DNA of 64,000 nt from Mycobacterium sp. BK086 (GTDB lineage: Bacteria; Actinomycetota; Actinomycetes; Mycobacteriales; Mycobacteriaceae), in NCBI GenBank assembly GCA_004362315.1, contig SNWL01000009.1:1-64000 (forward strand), in the 5' to 3' direction. The notes below the pieces were generated by a model, which saw only the letters and a program-made list of their open reading frames with translations, was not told the DNA's origin and did not search any database. Of the stretch, positions 22,344 to 31,790 are shown in pieces. A program made the position numbers and the translations under genes. Within the stretch, counting starts at the first letter, position 1. The number at the start of each line of letters is the position of its first letter.

Positions 22344-23629
22344 CGCATCGGCACCTGGCGGGTCGGGATTGCCGGCTCGCCCTGCGACAGCGCCAGGCCC
22401 TCCCATGGCAGGCTGCGCAGGCCGTTGGCCACCAGATCACGCGCGGCGGCCAGGTCGGGTGCGGCCAGGATCTCGCCACCGCGGACCAGCGGGACGGTCA
22501 GTGTGCGCGCGGGTTCGGTCATCTCAGGTGGTGCGGACACCGGGTGGATGACCTCCTCGACGATCGTGCCCGTCGGCCGCGACAGCCGCAGTGCGGCTTT
22601 GCGTCCGCCGTGGGATTCCTTGCGGCTACTGCGTTTTTCCACCGGAAGGCCGTCCACTTCGACGAGTTTGTAGACCATGCTCGCGGTCGGGGCGCCGGAG
22701 CCGGTGGCCACTGAAGTTCCGACACCATAGCTGTTGACGGGATCGGCGCGCAGCGACGCGATCGAGAACTCGTCGAGATCACCTGAGACGACGATCTTGG
22801 TACCGGTCGCGCCGAGTTCGTCGAGCTGGGCGCGTACCCGCCGCGCCAGCACGCCGAGGTCACCGGAGTCGATGCGGACCGCGCCGAGTTCGGTTCCGGC
22901 GACGGCGATCGCGTTGGCCACACCCGTCGTCACGTCGTACGTGTCGACCAACAGCGTCGTCCCGGTGCCCAACGCTTCGACCTGCGCGCGGAACGCGGCC
23001 TTCTCGTCGGGCCCGTCGGCCGTGGTGTACAGCATTGTGAAGGCGTGCGCGCTGGTCCCCATGGCCGGAATGCCGTAGCGGCGGTTGGCTTCCAGATTGG
23101 AGGTACCGGTGAACCCGGCGATATAGGCCGCCCGGGCCGACGCCACCGCCGCCTGTTCGTGGGTGCGCCGCGAACCCATCTCGATCAACGTCCGGCCCGC
23201 GGCCGCGCTGACCATCCGGGTGGCCGCCGATGCGATCGCGGTGTCGTGGTTGAAGATCGACAGCGCCAGCGTTTCCAGTAGGACGCACTCGGCGAAAGTG
23301 CCGGTGACAGACAGGATCGGGGAGCCGGGGAAATACAGCTCGCCCTCGGCATATCCGTCGATATCGCCGGTGAAGCGGAAGTCCCGGAGGTAGCCCAGCG
23401 TCGCGGAATCGAGGAACGACGTCAGCGGCGCCAACGCCTCGTCGTCGAAAATGAACTCGCTCAAGGCTTCCAGGAATCGCCCGGTCCCGGCGACCACTCC
23501 GTAGCGGCGGCCGTCGGGCAGTCGGCGGGCAAACGCCTCGAAGGTGGTGGTGCGTTCGGCCGAACCGTCGCGCAGTGCGGCGGCCAGCATCGTCAGCTCG
23601 TACTTGTCCGTCAGCAGGGCGGCGGTCAC
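22340..23629 (-). CDS. pncB: Nicotinate phosphoribosyltransferase
   Basis: This enzyme makes nicotinate mononucleotide in the NAD salvage pathway. The 429-residue protein begins [17 protein letters not shown], typical of the family, and carries the loop [24 protein letters not shown] with the histidine that is phosphorylated in the ATP-coupled mechanism. It also has [15 protein letters not shown] and [10 protein letters not shown] for phosphoribosyl binding. The GTG start at 23629 was chosen because the longer frame runs antisense into clpS. It overlaps dinG by four bases. It equals Rv1330c. Confidence 0.95.
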   Translation of the reverse strand: MTAALLTDKYELTMLAAALRDGSAERTTTFEAFARRLPDGRRYGVVAGTGRFLEALSEFIFDDEALAPLTSFLDSATLGYLRDFRFTGDIDGYAEGELYFPGSPILSVTGTFAECVLLETLALSIFNHDTAIASAATRMVSAAAGRTLIEMGSRRTHEQAAVASARAAYIAGFTGTSNLEANRRYGIPAMGTSAHAFTMLYTTADGPDEKAAFRAQVEALGTGTTLLVDTYDVTTGVANAIAVAGTELGAVRIDSGDLGVLARRVRAQLDELGATGTKIVVSGDLDEFSIASLRADPVNSYGVGTSVATGSGAPTASMVYKLVEVDGLPVEKRSSRKESHGGRKAALRLSRPTGTIVEEVIHPVSAPPEMTEPARTLTVPLVRGGEILAAPDLAAARDLVANGLRSLPWEGLALSQGEPAIPTRQVPMR

Positions 23630-23682
23630 AGCGCAACGGTATCGGCAGCCCCACGGGCTGGAAAGGCAATGAGCCTGCTCGC

Positions 23683-23695
23683 TATCCTTATGCCC
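23683..23695 (+). promoter_or_regulatory. Probable -10 element of a leaderless clpS mRNA
   Basis: TATCCT at 23683-23688 lies seven bases before the ATG at 23696. With normal spacing, transcription would begin at or next to that A, giving a leaderless message. No Shine-Dalgarno sequence precedes this ATG, which fits. Confidence 0.5.
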
Positions 23696-24001
23696 ATGGG
23701 CTCGCAAGCAGCTCCGACCCGACCGGATGCCGCAGGACAGCAACAGACGGATACCGTCGGTGCCCTGGACAACCCCTGGGTGACGATCGTCTGGGACGAC
23801 CCGGTCAATCTGATGAACTACGTGACCTACGTGTTCCAGAAGCTCTTCGGCTACAGCGAACCGCACGCCACGAAGCTCATGTTGCAGGTTCACCAGGAGG
23901 GCAAGGCGGTCGTGTCGGCGGGCAGTCGCGAGTCCATGGAAGTCGACGTGACCAAACTGCATGCGGCCGGTTTGTGGGCAACCATGCAACAGGACCGCTG
24001 A
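23696..24001 (+). CDS. clpS: ATP-dependent Clp protease adaptor ClpS
   Basis: ClpS delivers N-end-rule substrates to the ClpC1P1P2 protease. The 101-residue protein shows the substrate pocket and clamp segments [20 protein letters not shown] (about 32-51) and [19 protein letters not shown], followed by a C-terminal LWATMQQDR. The start ATG at 23696 (MGSQAAP) is favoured over 23669 and 23690 because of the TATCCT element seven bases upstream. It equals Rv1331. Confidence 0.93.
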   Translation: MGSQAAPTRPDAAGQQQTDTVGALDNPWVTIVWDDPVNLMNYVTYVFQKLFGYSEPHATKLMLQVHQEGKAVVSAGSRESMEVDVTKLHAAGLWATMQQDR

Positions 24002-24023
24002 GCTCAACCAACCCGGGAACAAC

Positions 24024-24611
24024 GTGCGCAAATGGAAGCGGGTCGACACCGCTGAGGGTCCCCGTTTTCGTTCGGCCTTGGCCCCGCACGAGGCGGCGCT
24101 GCTGAAGAACATGGTGTTGTCGGTGCAGGGCATGCTCGACGAACGCGAGGCCGCGACCCCGTCGGATCCGCTGGAGCAGATCACCGGGATCCGCGCCGGC
24201 AATCCGCAGCCGCCCGAGGATTCGACGATGCGCCGGCTGCTACCCGACTTCTTCAAACCGCAGCGCGATCACCCGGCCGGCTCGGCGGCGGCCGAAAGTC
24301 TCAACGGCGCCCTGCGCAGCCTGCATGAGCCCGACATCATCGACGCGAAAAAGGCTGCGGCGCAACGGGTTCTGGACACTCTTCCCGAGGGTGGGGGACG
24401 CTTCGAAATCACCGAGGGCGACGCCAACGCCTGGATCGCCTCGATCAACGACGTGCGGCTTGCCCTTGGCGCGATGCTCGAGATCGGGCCGGACGGGCCT
24501 GATCGGCTGCCCCCCGACCATCCGTTGGCCGGGCACCTCGACGTGTACCAATGGCTGACCGTGCTGCAGGAGTATCTGGTGCTCGGGTTGATGGGTAAGC
24601 CCATCCGATGA
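24024..24611 (+). CDS. DUF2017-family protein (Rv1332-like)
   Basis: The 195-residue protein (GTG start, VRKWKRVDTAEGPRFRSALA) is all-helical, with EAALLKNMVLSVQGMLDERE and a C-terminal VYQWLTVLQEYLVLGLMG. It fits the DUF2017 family that always travels next to clpS in actinobacteria, and the gap to clpS here is 22 bases. It has no DNA-binding motif, although it is sometimes annotated as a regulator. A role in Clp protease control is an inference from neighbourhood. Confidence 0.85.
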   Translation: MRKWKRVDTAEGPRFRSALAPHEAALLKNMVLSVQGMLDEREAATPSDPLEQITGIRAGNPQPPEDSTMRRLLPDFFKPQRDHPAGSAAAESLNGALRSLHEPDIIDAKKAAAQRVLDTLPEGGGRFEITEGDANAWIASINDVRLALGAMLEIGPDGPDRLPPDHPLAGHLDVYQWLTVLQEYLVLGLMGKPIR

Positions 24612-25642
24612 GCGGCTCGATCACCGACGTCACCGGCATCCTGGTCGGTCATCACGGCCGGCTCGACGCCGATGCGACGCTGGGGTCGGGCTGGGCCTGC
24701 GGCACCACCGTGATCGTCGCGCCGCCGGGCACGGTCGGGGCCGTCGACGTGCGGGGCGGCGCGCCCGGCAGCCGGGAGACCGATCTGCTCGACCCGGCCA
24801 ACAGTGTCCGGCATGTCGACGCGGTCGTGTTGACCGGCGGCAGTGCCTATGGGCTGGCCGCCGCCGACGGTGTGATGACCTGGCTGGAGGAGCAGGGCCG
24901 CGGGGTGGCGATGGAAGGTGGGCTCGTCCCGATCGTTCCGGCCGCGGTGATTTTCGATCTTCCGGTGGGCGGCTGGGGATGCCGGCCGACGGCCGAGTTC
25001 GGCTATGCGGCCGCGCAGGCGGCCGGCGTGGACGTGGCGGTCGGATCGGTCGGCGCCGGCGTCGGAGCGCGCGCCGCGGTGCTCAAGGGCGGTGTCGGAA
25101 CGGCCTCGATGACACTGGAGAACGGGGTGACGGTCGGCGCGATCGTCGTCGTCAACAGTGCGGGCAATGTGGTCGACCCGGCCACCGGCCTGCCCTGGAT
25201 GAGCCACCTGGTCACCGAGTTCGGGCTGGTCAGCCCGCCTGCCGAGCAGATCGCGGCGCTCACCGCGCTGGACGCCGAGTCCGGTCCGCTGAACACCACC
25301 ATCGCCGTCGTCGCCACCGACGCGGCGCTGTCACCCGCGGCCTGCCGGCGTTTCGCGGTGGCCGCGCAGGACGGCCTGGCGCACACCATCCGGCCCGCGC
25401 ACACCCCGCTGGACGGCGACACCGTCTTCGCGTTGGCCACCGGTGCCGTCGAACTCGAACCGGACGAGGGCACGCCAAAGCAGATGGTGCCCGAGACCAA
25501 GCCGCTGGCGAGGCTGGGTGCGGCAGGGGCGGACTGTCTGGCGCGTGCGGTGCTGGTGGCGGTGCTGGCCGCCGAATCGGCGGCTGGAATACCGACCTAC
25601 CGCGGCATGTTGCCCGGCGCGTTCGACGCATCCGCTCGCTGA
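24608..25642 (+). CDS. P1-family (S58) peptidase, DmpA/NylC-like
   Basis: The 344-residue protein belongs to the L-aminopeptidase/D-esterase and nylon-hydrolase group of N-terminal nucleophile enzymes. It shows GWACGTTVIVAPPG, the GGSAYGLAAADGV loop and, at about residue 235, LNTTIAVVATDA, where cleavage between Asn and Thr would expose a threonine nucleophile as described for NylC. The ATG overlaps the previous stop (ATGA). It equals Rv1333. The next gene in M. tuberculosis would be mec, which is missing here. Confidence 0.9.
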   Translation: MSGSITDVTGILVGHHGRLDADATLGSGWACGTTVIVAPPGTVGAVDVRGGAPGSRETDLLDPANSVRHVDAVVLTGGSAYGLAAADGVMTWLEEQGRGVAMEGGLVPIVPAAVIFDLPVGGWGCRPTAEFGYAAAQAAGVDVAVGSVGAGVGARAAVLKGGVGTASMTLENGVTVGAIVVVNSAGNVVDPATGLPWMSHLVTEFGLVSPPAEQIAALTALDAESGPLNTTIAVVATDAALSPAACRRFAVAAQDGLAHTIRPAHTPLDGDTVFALATGAVELEPDEGTPKQMVPETKPLARLGAAGADCLARAVLVAVLAAESAAGIPTYRGMLPGAFDASAR

Positions 25643-25760
25643 GCCCGGAACGACCGGCACGCTATCTCCACCGGCGCGTACGCCGGTAGCCTGGACGAAG
25701 CCGAAGAGGCTTTGGAAGGCCAGCCCTGGGCGTAGACGCGGAGGCTCCGGTGAGACACAG

Positions 25761-26423
25761 ATGAACCAGCCGTACTCGACCATTCCGCCGCAGCCTAAGA
25801 AGCCGGCGGTGTGGAAGGTCGGCGGCGCCACCATCCTGATGTTCGTGGCGCTGCTCTACGTCATCGAACTCGTCGACCAGCTTTCGGGGCACTCACTGGA
25901 CCGCAACGGCATCCGGCCGCTGGAAAGCGACGGCCTGTGGGGCATCGTGTTCGCGCCGTTGCTGCACGCGAACTGGCAGCACCTGGCCGCCAATACCGTG
26001 CCTGCCCTGGTACTCGGCTTCCTGGTGACGCTGACGGGGATGGGGCGGTTCGTCTGGGCCACCCTGATCATCTGGGTCGTCGGCGGATTCGGTACCTGGC
26101 TGATCGGCAACATCGGCTGCGGGCTGGAGACCAACCACATCGGTGCCTCCGGTCTGATCTTCGGCTGGCTGACGTTCCTGTTGGTCTTCGGCGTCTTCAC
26201 CCGGCACGTCTGGCAGATCGTGACGGGTGTCGTCGTGTTGTTCGTGTACGGCGGCGTGTTGTGGGGAGCACTGCCCGAGCTGAACACCTGCGGCGGGGTG
26301 TCCTGGCAGGGTCATTTGTGCGGCGCGATCGCCGGCGTGCTCGCGGCCTATTGGCTCTCCGGCCCGGAACGCAAAGCGCGGGAACGTAAGAAGGCCGGTC
26401 AGTTTCCCGGCCTGACGTCATGA
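25761..26423 (+). CDS. Rhomboid-family intramembrane serine protease
   Basis: The 220-residue protein has about six membrane segments and the rhomboid pair: Ser130 in [11 protein letters not shown] and His185 in [11 protein letters not shown]. The first-loop [11 protein letters not shown] (His69, His74, Asn78) is also present. It cleaves membrane proteins within the bilayer; substrates in mycobacteria are unknown. The ATG at 25761 was chosen over a frame starting inside the peptidase gene. It overlaps murI by four bases and equals Rv1337. Confidence 0.93.
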   Translation: MNQPYSTIPPQPKKPAVWKVGGATILMFVALLYVIELVDQLSGHSLDRNGIRPLESDGLWGIVFAPLLHANWQHLAANTVPALVLGFLVTLTGMGRFVWATLIIWVVGGFGTWLIGNIGCGLETNHIGASGLIFGWLTFLLVFGVFTRHVWQIVTGVVVLFVYGGVLWGALPELNTCGGVSWQGHLCGAIAGVLAAYWLSGPERKARERKKAGQFPGLTS

Positions 26424-27241
26424 GCGACCGCTTCGCGCCGGTTGGCATCTTCGATTCCGGCGTCGGCGGGCTGACCGTGGCGCGGTCGATCATCGATCAA
26501 CTGCCCGACGAGGACATCATCTACGTCGGCGACACCGGCAACGGCCCGTACGGCCCGCTGACCATTCCCGAGGTGCGCGCCCACGCCCTGGCGATCGGCG
26601 ACGACCTCGTTGAGCGCGGGGTGAAGGCCCTCGTTATCGCCTGCAACACCGCGTCGTCGGCCTGCCTGCGCGACGCGCGTGAGCGTTACGACGTTCCCGT
26701 CATCGAGGTGATCCTGCCCGCGGTCCGGCGCGCGGTCGCGACCACCCGCACCGGGCACATCGGGGTGATCGGGACCCAGGCCACCATCGCCTCGCAGGCC
26801 TATCAAGATGCGTTCGCCGCCGCCCGCGACGTCGACATCACGGCGGTGGCGTGCCCGCGATTCGTCGACTTCGTCGAGCGCGGTGTCACCAGCGGCCGTC
26901 AGGTGCTGAACTTGGCCGAGGGCTATCTGGAGCCGCTGCAGCACGCGCAGGTCGACACGCTGGTGTTGGGCTGCACCCACTATCCGCTGCTGTCCGGGCT
27001 GATCCAGCTGGCGATGGGGGATTCGGTCACCCTGGTGTCCAGCGCCGAGGAGACGGCCAAAGACTTGCTGAAAGTGCTGACCGAGGGCGATCTGCTGCGG
27101 CCGCACGAGGCTCCGCCCGCGACCCGGCTGTTCGAGGCAACCGGCGATCCCGAGGCATTCACAGCCCTGGCGGCGCGCTTCCTGGGGCCGGCGATCACGG
27201 GTGTCCACCCTGTTCAGCGTCACGTCGGCGCGACCAAGTGA
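26420..27241 (+). CDS. murI: Glutamate racemase
   Basis: MurI makes D-glutamate for peptidoglycan. The 273-residue protein has the N-terminal [14 protein letters not shown] with the catalytic Asp region, first cysteine in [13 protein letters not shown] (Cys75) and second in [11 protein letters not shown] (about Cys185), so both acid/base cysteines are intact. It follows the rhomboid gene with an ATGA overlap. Confidence 0.96.
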   Translation: MSDRFAPVGIFDSGVGGLTVARSIIDQLPDEDIIYVGDTGNGPYGPLTIPEVRAHALAIGDDLVERGVKALVIACNTASSACLRDARERYDVPVIEVILPAVRRAVATTRTGHIGVIGTQATIASQAYQDAFAAARDVDITAVACPRFVDFVERGVTSGRQVLNLAEGYLEPLQHAQVDTLVLGCTHYPLLSGLIQLAMGDSVTLVSSAEETAKDLLKVLTEGDLLRPHEAPPATRLFEATGDPEAFTALAARFLGPAITGVHPVQRHVGATK

Positions 27242-27298
27242 TTCTCATGGCCAAACCCGCCATGTTTTCCTCTTGTGGCATCTGGGCATGGCAAGCTG

Positions 27299-28072
27299 GT
27301 GACTGTGCGAATCACCATCCTTGGTTGCTCCGGCAGTGTTGTCGGGCCTGATTCGCCGGCGTCCGGGTACTTGCTGACCGCTCCCGACACGCCACCGCTG
27401 GTTCTCGATTTCGGCGGCGGGGTGCTCGGCGCGTTGCAGCGCTATGCCGATCCCAACGACGTCCATGTGCTGCTGTCGCACCTGCACGCCGACCACTGCC
27501 TGGATCTTCCCGGCTTGTTCGTGTGGCGCCGTTATCACCCGAGCCCGGCCAAGGGCCGCGGGGTGATGTACGGCCCCAGCGACACGTGGAGCCGGCTGGC
27601 GGCCGCGTCGTCACCGATGGGCGGCGAGCTCGACGATTTCTCCGACATCTTTGACATCCATCACTGGCAGGACAAGCAGTCCGTGCAATTCGGGGCGCTG
27701 AACGTCATGCCGCGACTCGTGACCCATCCGACCGAATCGTTCGGGATGCGGATCACCGACCCGACGGGCGCCACGCTGGTCTACAGCGGTGACACCGGGG
27801 TGTGCGATTCGCTCGTCGAATTGGCCAGTGGGGCAGACGTATTCCTGTGCGAGGCCTCGTGGACCCACGCGCCGGACCGGCCGCCGCATCTGCATCTGTC
27901 GGGCACTGAGGCCGGGCAGATGGCCAAGCGCGCCGGTGTCGGTGAGCTGTTGTTGACCCACATCCCGCCGTGGACGTCGCGCGAAGACGTGATCAGCGAG
28001 GCCAAGGCCGAGTTCGACGGACCGGTCCATGCCGTGGTGTGCGGGGAGACCATCGAGGTCCGTCGACACTGA
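27299..28072 (+). CDS. Metallo-beta-lactamase-fold cyclic-nucleotide phosphodiesterase (Rv1339-like)
   Basis: The protein (about 257 residues) has the MBL zinc motif LLSHLHADHCLDLPG, a distal YSGDTGVCDSL aspartate, and C-terminal LLTHIPPWTSREDV. Rv1339, its positional equivalent, is reported to be an atypical cAMP phosphodiesterase, so this gene may oppose the cyclase at 4672. The start is uncertain: GTG at 27299 or 27305 gives the conserved VRITILGCSGSVVGPDSP, and an ATG at 27275 adds eight residues. Confidence 0.9.
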   Translation: MTVRITILGCSGSVVGPDSPASGYLLTAPDTPPLVLDFGGGVLGALQRYADPNDVHVLLSHLHADHCLDLPGLFVWRRYHPSPAKGRGVMYGPSDTWSRLAAASSPMGGELDDFSDIFDIHHWQDKQSVQFGALNVMPRLVTHPTESFGMRITDPTGATLVYSGDTGVCDSLVELASGADVFLCEASWTHAPDRPPHLHLSGTEAGQMAKRAGVGELLLTHIPPWTSREDVISEAKAEFDGPVHAVVCGETIEVRRH

Positions 28073-28082
28073 CGCCAGCCGC

Positions 28083-28117
28083 CTAGACCGGAGACGTCCC
28101 TCCGATAGGGTTGCCAG
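28083..28117 (+). promoter_or_regulatory. Probable promoter of rph-rdgB, leaderless
   Basis: TAGGGT at 28105-28110 is placed seven bases before the rph GTG at 28118, and TAGACC at 28083-28088 lies 16 bases upstream as a weak -35. The spacing would start transcription at the GTG itself, and no ribosome binding site is present. Confidence 0.45.
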
Positions 28118-28897
28118 GTGTCCAGACGACAAGACGGCAGGCTCGACGACGAGCTGCGGCCGGTCACCATCACCCGCGGTTTCACCTCGCATCCGGCCGG
28201 CTCGGTCCTGATCGCCTTCGGCGAGACCCGGGTGCTGTGCACGGCCAGCGTCACCGAAGGTGTGCCGCGCTGGCGCAAGGGCTCGGGCCAGGGCTGGCTC
28301 ACCGCGGAGTACGCGATGCTGCCCGGTTCCACCCACACCCGTTCGGATCGTGAATCGGTGAAGGGCCGTCTCGGTGGGCGCACCCAGGAGATCAGCCGGT
28401 TGGTCGGACGCTCGCTGCGGGCGTGCATCGACCTGGCCGCGTTGGGGGAGAACACCATCGCGATCGACTGTGACGTGCTGCAGGCCGACGGCGGAACCAG
28501 GACGGCGGCAATCACCGGCGCCTACGTCGCGCTGTCCGACGCGGTCACGTATCTGGCCGCGGGCGGCAAGCTGTCCGACCCGCGTCCGCTGTCGTGTGCC
28601 ATCGCCGCGGTCAGCGTCGGTGTTGTCGACGGCCGGGTGCGCCTGGACCTTCCGTACGAAGAGGATTCGCGCGCCGAGGTCGACATGAACGTCGTCGCCA
28701 CCGACACCGGAACCCTCGTCGAGATTCAGGGCACGGGCGAGGGCGCGACGTTCCCGCGCTCGACGCTGGACAAGATGCTCGACGCCGCGCTCGCCGGCTG
28801 CGAGACGCTGTTCGCCGTACAACGCGAGGCGCTCGAACTGCCGTATCCCGGTGTGCTGCCGGAAGGCCCGCCTGCCAAGAAGGCGTTCGGGTCCTGA
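28118..28897 (+). CDS. rph: Ribonuclease PH
   Basis: RNase PH trims tRNA 3' ends using phosphate. The 259-residue protein starts [21 protein letters not shown] and carries the phosphate-site arginines in [21 protein letters not shown] and the dimer core [20 protein letters not shown], with conserved [15 protein letters not shown]. It is co-translated with rdgB, overlapping it by four bases. It equals Rv1340. Confidence 0.96.
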   Translation: MSRRQDGRLDDELRPVTITRGFTSHPAGSVLIAFGETRVLCTASVTEGVPRWRKGSGQGWLTAEYAMLPGSTHTRSDRESVKGRLGGRTQEISRLVGRSLRACIDLAALGENTIAIDCDVLQADGGTRTAAITGAYVALSDAVTYLAAGGKLSDPRPLSCAIAAVSVGVVDGRVRLDLPYEEDSRAEVDMNVVATDTGTLVEIQGTGEGATFPRSTLDKMLDAALAGCETLFAVQREALELPYPGVLPEGPPAKKAFGS

Positions 28898-29502
28898 CAC
28901 AACTCCTCGTTGCCAGCCGCAACGCCAAGAAGCTGGCCGAGCTGCGCCGCGTTCTCGATGCCGCGGGCGTATCCGGTCTGACGTTGGTGTCGCTGGACGA
29001 TGTGCCGCCCTTCGAAGAAGCCCCCGAGACCGGCGCCACGTTCGAAGAGAACGCGTTGGCCAAGGCTCGGGACGGCTACGCCGCCACCGGCCTGCCGACC
29101 GTCGCCGACGACTCGGGAATCACCGTCACCGCGCTCAACGGAATGCCGGGCGTGCTGTCGGCGCGGTGGGCCGGCACGCATGGCGAGGACGGCGCCAACA
29201 ATGACCTGCTGCTGGCGCAGCTGCGCGACGTGCCCGACGAGCGGCGCTCGGCGGCTTTCGTGTCGGCGTGTGCCCTGGTCTACGGTCCCGCCGATTCCGA
29301 CAGTGCCGTCGTGCGCGGAGAGTGGCCCGGGGTGATCGCCCGGGCGCCGCGCGGTGAGGGCGGCTTCGGCTACGACCCGCTGTTCGTGCCCGACGGGGAA
29401 ACTCGCAGCGCCGCACAGCTGAGCCCCGAAGAGAAGGACTCGGCATCGCATCGAGGCCGGGCACTGGCGCTGCTCATTCCGGCGCTGCGCGCGTTGACCT
29501 GA
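28894..29502 (+). CDS. rdgB: dITP/XTP pyrophosphatase (RdgB/HAM1)
   Basis: This house-cleaning enzyme removes dITP and XTP. The 202-residue protein has the nucleotide loop [15 protein letters not shown] at its start, [25 protein letters not shown] and [14 protein letters not shown] near the end. No ATG, GTG or TTG exists in frame near the beginning. The best start is a CTG at 28894 overlapping the rph TGA (CTGA), with AAGAAGG ten bases upstream. It equals Rv1341. Confidence 0.92.
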   Translation: MTQLLVASRNAKKLAELRRVLDAAGVSGLTLVSLDDVPPFEEAPETGATFEENALAKARDGYAATGLPTVADDSGITVTALNGMPGVLSARWAGTHGEDGANNDLLLAQLRDVPDERRSAAFVSACALVYGPADSDSAVVRGEWPGVIARAPRGEGGFGYDPLFVPDGETRSAAQLSPEEKDSASHRGRALALLIPALRALT

Positions 29503-29548
29503 CTCAGCAAGATTTTTTTTAGCGCATCTAACGTGTCATGATGCCGAG

Positions 29549-31003
29549 ATGGGTCGTCACTCGGTCCGGGTGGGGCACCCCGGGGTCTTGATCGCCGTCC
29601 TGGCGGCCGCCGGTATCAGCGTGTCGCTGATGCAGACGCTGATGATCCCGCTGATTCCCGAGCTTCCGATGCTGCTGCACACCAGTCCCGACAACGCGTC
29701 GTGGGCGATCACGGTGACGCTACTGACCGCCGCGGTGACCACGCCGGTGTTCGGCCGTCTCGGCGACATGTACGGGCCCAAGCCGATGCTGATGGTCTGC
29801 GCGGCCACGTTGACGGTTGGCTCGTTGATCGCCGCGATGACCAGCTCGCTGCTGCCGTTCATCGTCGGGCGCGGGCTGCAGGGCTTCGGCATCCCGATCA
29901 TCCCGCTCGCGATCAGTGTGCTGCGCGCGGCGATACCCGCGGACCGGGTCGGCTCCGCGATGGGGCTGATCAGCTCGTCACTGGGGGTCGGTGGCGCGTT
30001 GGGACTGCCGCTGTCGGCGGTGATCGCGCAAAAGACCGACTGGCACACATTGTTCTGGGGCGCAAGCGTTCTCGGCGTCATGGCGATGCTGCTGTTCTAT
30101 TTCCTGGTCCCCAACATTCCGCCGACCTCCGCCGACCGGTTCGACCCGTTGGGCTTCGTACTGCTGACCACCGGGTTGGTGACGCTGCTCCTGCCGATCT
30201 CGAAGGGCTCGACCTGGGGGTGGACGAGCACGACAACGGTGTCGCTGTTTGTCGTCTCCGTCGTGGTGTTCGCCGTCTTCGCGCGTTGGCAGTTCCGGAC
30301 CCCGTCGCCGATGGTCGATCTGCGGACCACGCTGCGCCGGCCGGTCCTGACCACCAACATCGCGGCGATCCTGGTGTGCTTCTCGATGTTCGCGCTCTCG
30401 TTGGTCGCCCCGCAGGTACTCGAGCTGCCCAAGGGAACCGGATACGGCCTGGGGCAATCGATGTTGCAGGCGGGTCTGTGGATGGCGCCCGGCGGGCTGG
30501 CGATGATGTTCGCGTCCCCGCTCGCGGCGCGGATCGCCGGCCGCCGCGGCGCCAAGTTCACCCTGGTCTGCGGTGCGGCGATCATCGCGGGCGCTTATCT
30601 GGGTGCGGTGTGGTTGCTCGGCAGCCCGGCGGCGGTGATGGTGGTCAACGTCGCCATCAGCCTCGGGGTCGGGTTCGCGTACTCGTCGTTGCCCGCGCTC
30701 ATCAACGCCGCGGTGCCGGTCTCGGAGACGGCCGCGGCCAACGGAATCAACGCGCTCGCCCGGTCGCTGGGAACGTCGATCTCCAGCGCGGTCATCGGGG
30801 TGGTGCTCGCGACAATGACGATCAGCTATGCCGGGCACACGATGCCGTCGTTACAGGGGCTGCGGATCGCGTTGCTGATCTCCGCCGGCGTCGCGGCGCT
30901 GGCCGCCGTTGTCGCGGTGACGATCCCAACCGCGGCCGATGCGGTCGAGGAGTGGTCGCCCGACGAGCTGGAGCTCGAGGACGATCCGCTGATCAGAGGT
31001 TGA
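29549..31003 (+). CDS. MFS transporter, DHA2-type drug exporter
   Basis: The 484-residue protein has about 14 membrane segments and the major-facilitator motif A GRLGDMYGPKPML after the second helix, with RGLQGFGIPIIPLAISVLR and SSSLGVGGALGLPLSAVI typical of drug:proton antiporters. It has an acidic C-terminus (EEWSPDELELEDD). TAACGT at 29529-29534 could be its -10. The stop lies inside the convergent DUF3817 gene by eleven bases. It has no positional counterpart in M. tuberculosis as I recall, so it is a local insertion. Confidence 0.9.
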   Translation: MGRHSVRVGHPGVLIAVLAAAGISVSLMQTLMIPLIPELPMLLHTSPDNASWAITVTLLTAAVTTPVFGRLGDMYGPKPMLMVCAATLTVGSLIAAMTSSLLPFIVGRGLQGFGIPIIPLAISVLRAAIPADRVGSAMGLISSSLGVGGALGLPLSAVIAQKTDWHTLFWGASVLGVMAMLLFYFLVPNIPPTSADRFDPLGFVLLTTGLVTLLLPISKGSTWGWTSTTTVSLFVVSVVVFAVFARWQFRTPSPMVDLRTTLRRPVLTTNIAAILVCFSMFALSLVAPQVLELPKGTGYGLGQSMLQAGLWMAPGGLAMMFASPLAARIAGRRGAKFTLVCGAAIIAGAYLGAVWLLGSPAAVMVVNVAISLGVGFAYSSLPALINAAVPVSETAAANGINALARSLGTSISSAVIGVVLATMTISYAGHTMPSLQGLRIALLISAGVAALAAVVAVTIPTAADAVEEWSPDELELEDDPLIRG

Positions 31004-31352
31004 AGCGGGTCTTCAGTTCCCGGGTCTGCACCTGCTCGACGATGATGCCCAGCAGCGGGATCGTGCCGGCCAGCAGCACGCCGATGGTCTTGGCGATCGG
31101 CCAGCGCACCTTCACCGCGAGGTTGGCGGTGAACAGCAGGTAGATGAAGTAGACCCAGCCGTGGACGACGCCGATCCAGGTGGGTGGGTCGTCGACCTTC
31201 ACGACGTACTTCAGCACCATCTCGTAGCAGAGCGCGATCAGCCACAGGCCCGTCGTCCAGGCCAGGACCCGGTAGCCGTTGAGGGCCTTGCGGATCGTCT
31301 CGTTCGGGACGCCCGTCTGCTCGTCTGCTTTGGGCGAGTCGGGTGCGGTCAT
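30993..31352 (-). CDS. DUF3817-family membrane protein (copy 2, Rv1342c-like)
   Basis: The 119-residue protein has three membrane segments with the family core YRVLAWTTGLWLIALCYEMVLKYV, then VHGWVYFIYLLFTANLAVKVRW and a C-terminal ELKTRFNL. The start ATG overlaps the stop of the upstream lprD-like gene (ATGA). It is a distant paralogue of the protein at 9104-9478. The function is unknown. Confidence 0.9.
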   Translation of the reverse strand: MTAPDSPKADEQTGVPNETIRKALNGYRVLAWTTGLWLIALCYEMVLKYVVKVDDPPTWIGVVHGWVYFIYLLFTANLAVKVRWPIAKTIGVLLAGTIPLLGIIVEQVQTRELKTRFNL

Positions 31353-31741
31353 GCGGTGGTCCTGTTCTGATCGTCTTGCGCCTTGTCGGACTGGGCCAAC
31401 TCGGCGAGGTAGGCGTTGTATTCGCGCATTGCGGGGTCGGCGTCGTCCGAAGTGGCGCGAGCCGTTGGGCGTTCGGGGAGCAGCCCGGCGGGAATCTCGG
31501 TGACCGACTCCGTCGTCGATGTCGGCTCGGGGGGAGCGTCTTCGTAGCGGATGAACTTGCGGTAGGCGTACACGCAGAAGCCCGCGAACATCGGCCATTG
31601 CAGGGCGTAGCCCAGGTTCTGGAACGTGCCGGAGTTCGACTCGAATCTGCTCCACTGCCACCAGCCCAGCGCCAGGCAACCACAGGCGGCAATGATCACC
31701 AGGATGATCAGGCCGAAGCGGTGGCGGCGGGTCGTGGACAC
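31349..31741 (-). CDS. lprD: LprD-like membrane/lipoprotein
   Basis: The 130-residue protein has one N-terminal hydrophobic helix with a lipobox-like IIAAC (Cys20), then LGWWQWSRFESNSGTFQN, which resembles the W-x-W-x-R pattern of SURF1-type proteins, and an acidic Pro/Thr-rich tail. It may be lipid-anchored or simply membrane-spanning. It is co-translated with the DUF3817 gene, as Rv1343c with Rv1342c. Confidence 0.85.
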   Translation of the reverse strand: MSTTRRHRFGLIILVIIAACGCLALGWWQWSRFESNSGTFQNLGYALQWPMFAGFCVYAYRKFIRYEDAPPEPTSTTESVTEIPAGLLPERPTARATSDDADPAMREYNAYLAELAQSDKAQDDQNRTTA

Positions 31742-31790
31742 ACCACGACGGTACCCTGCCAGCGGTTATGGGTTCACCGCTGCGTGACGC

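Noticed and set aside
21210..22673. A 487-codon plus-strand frame opposite dinG and pncB
   Set aside because: It is a His/Arg-rich shadow frame; the minus-strand genes are certain.
29511..29520. A run of eight T bases after rdgB taken as an intrinsic terminator
   Set aside because: No stem of useful length precedes it, so it is not a standard terminator. It may be part of the MFS gene promoter.
31761..31781. A small AGCGGT/ACCGCT hairpin after the LAGLIDADG gene as terminator
   Set aside because: The stem is only six pairs with a nine-base loop and no U-tract, too weak to list as a feature.
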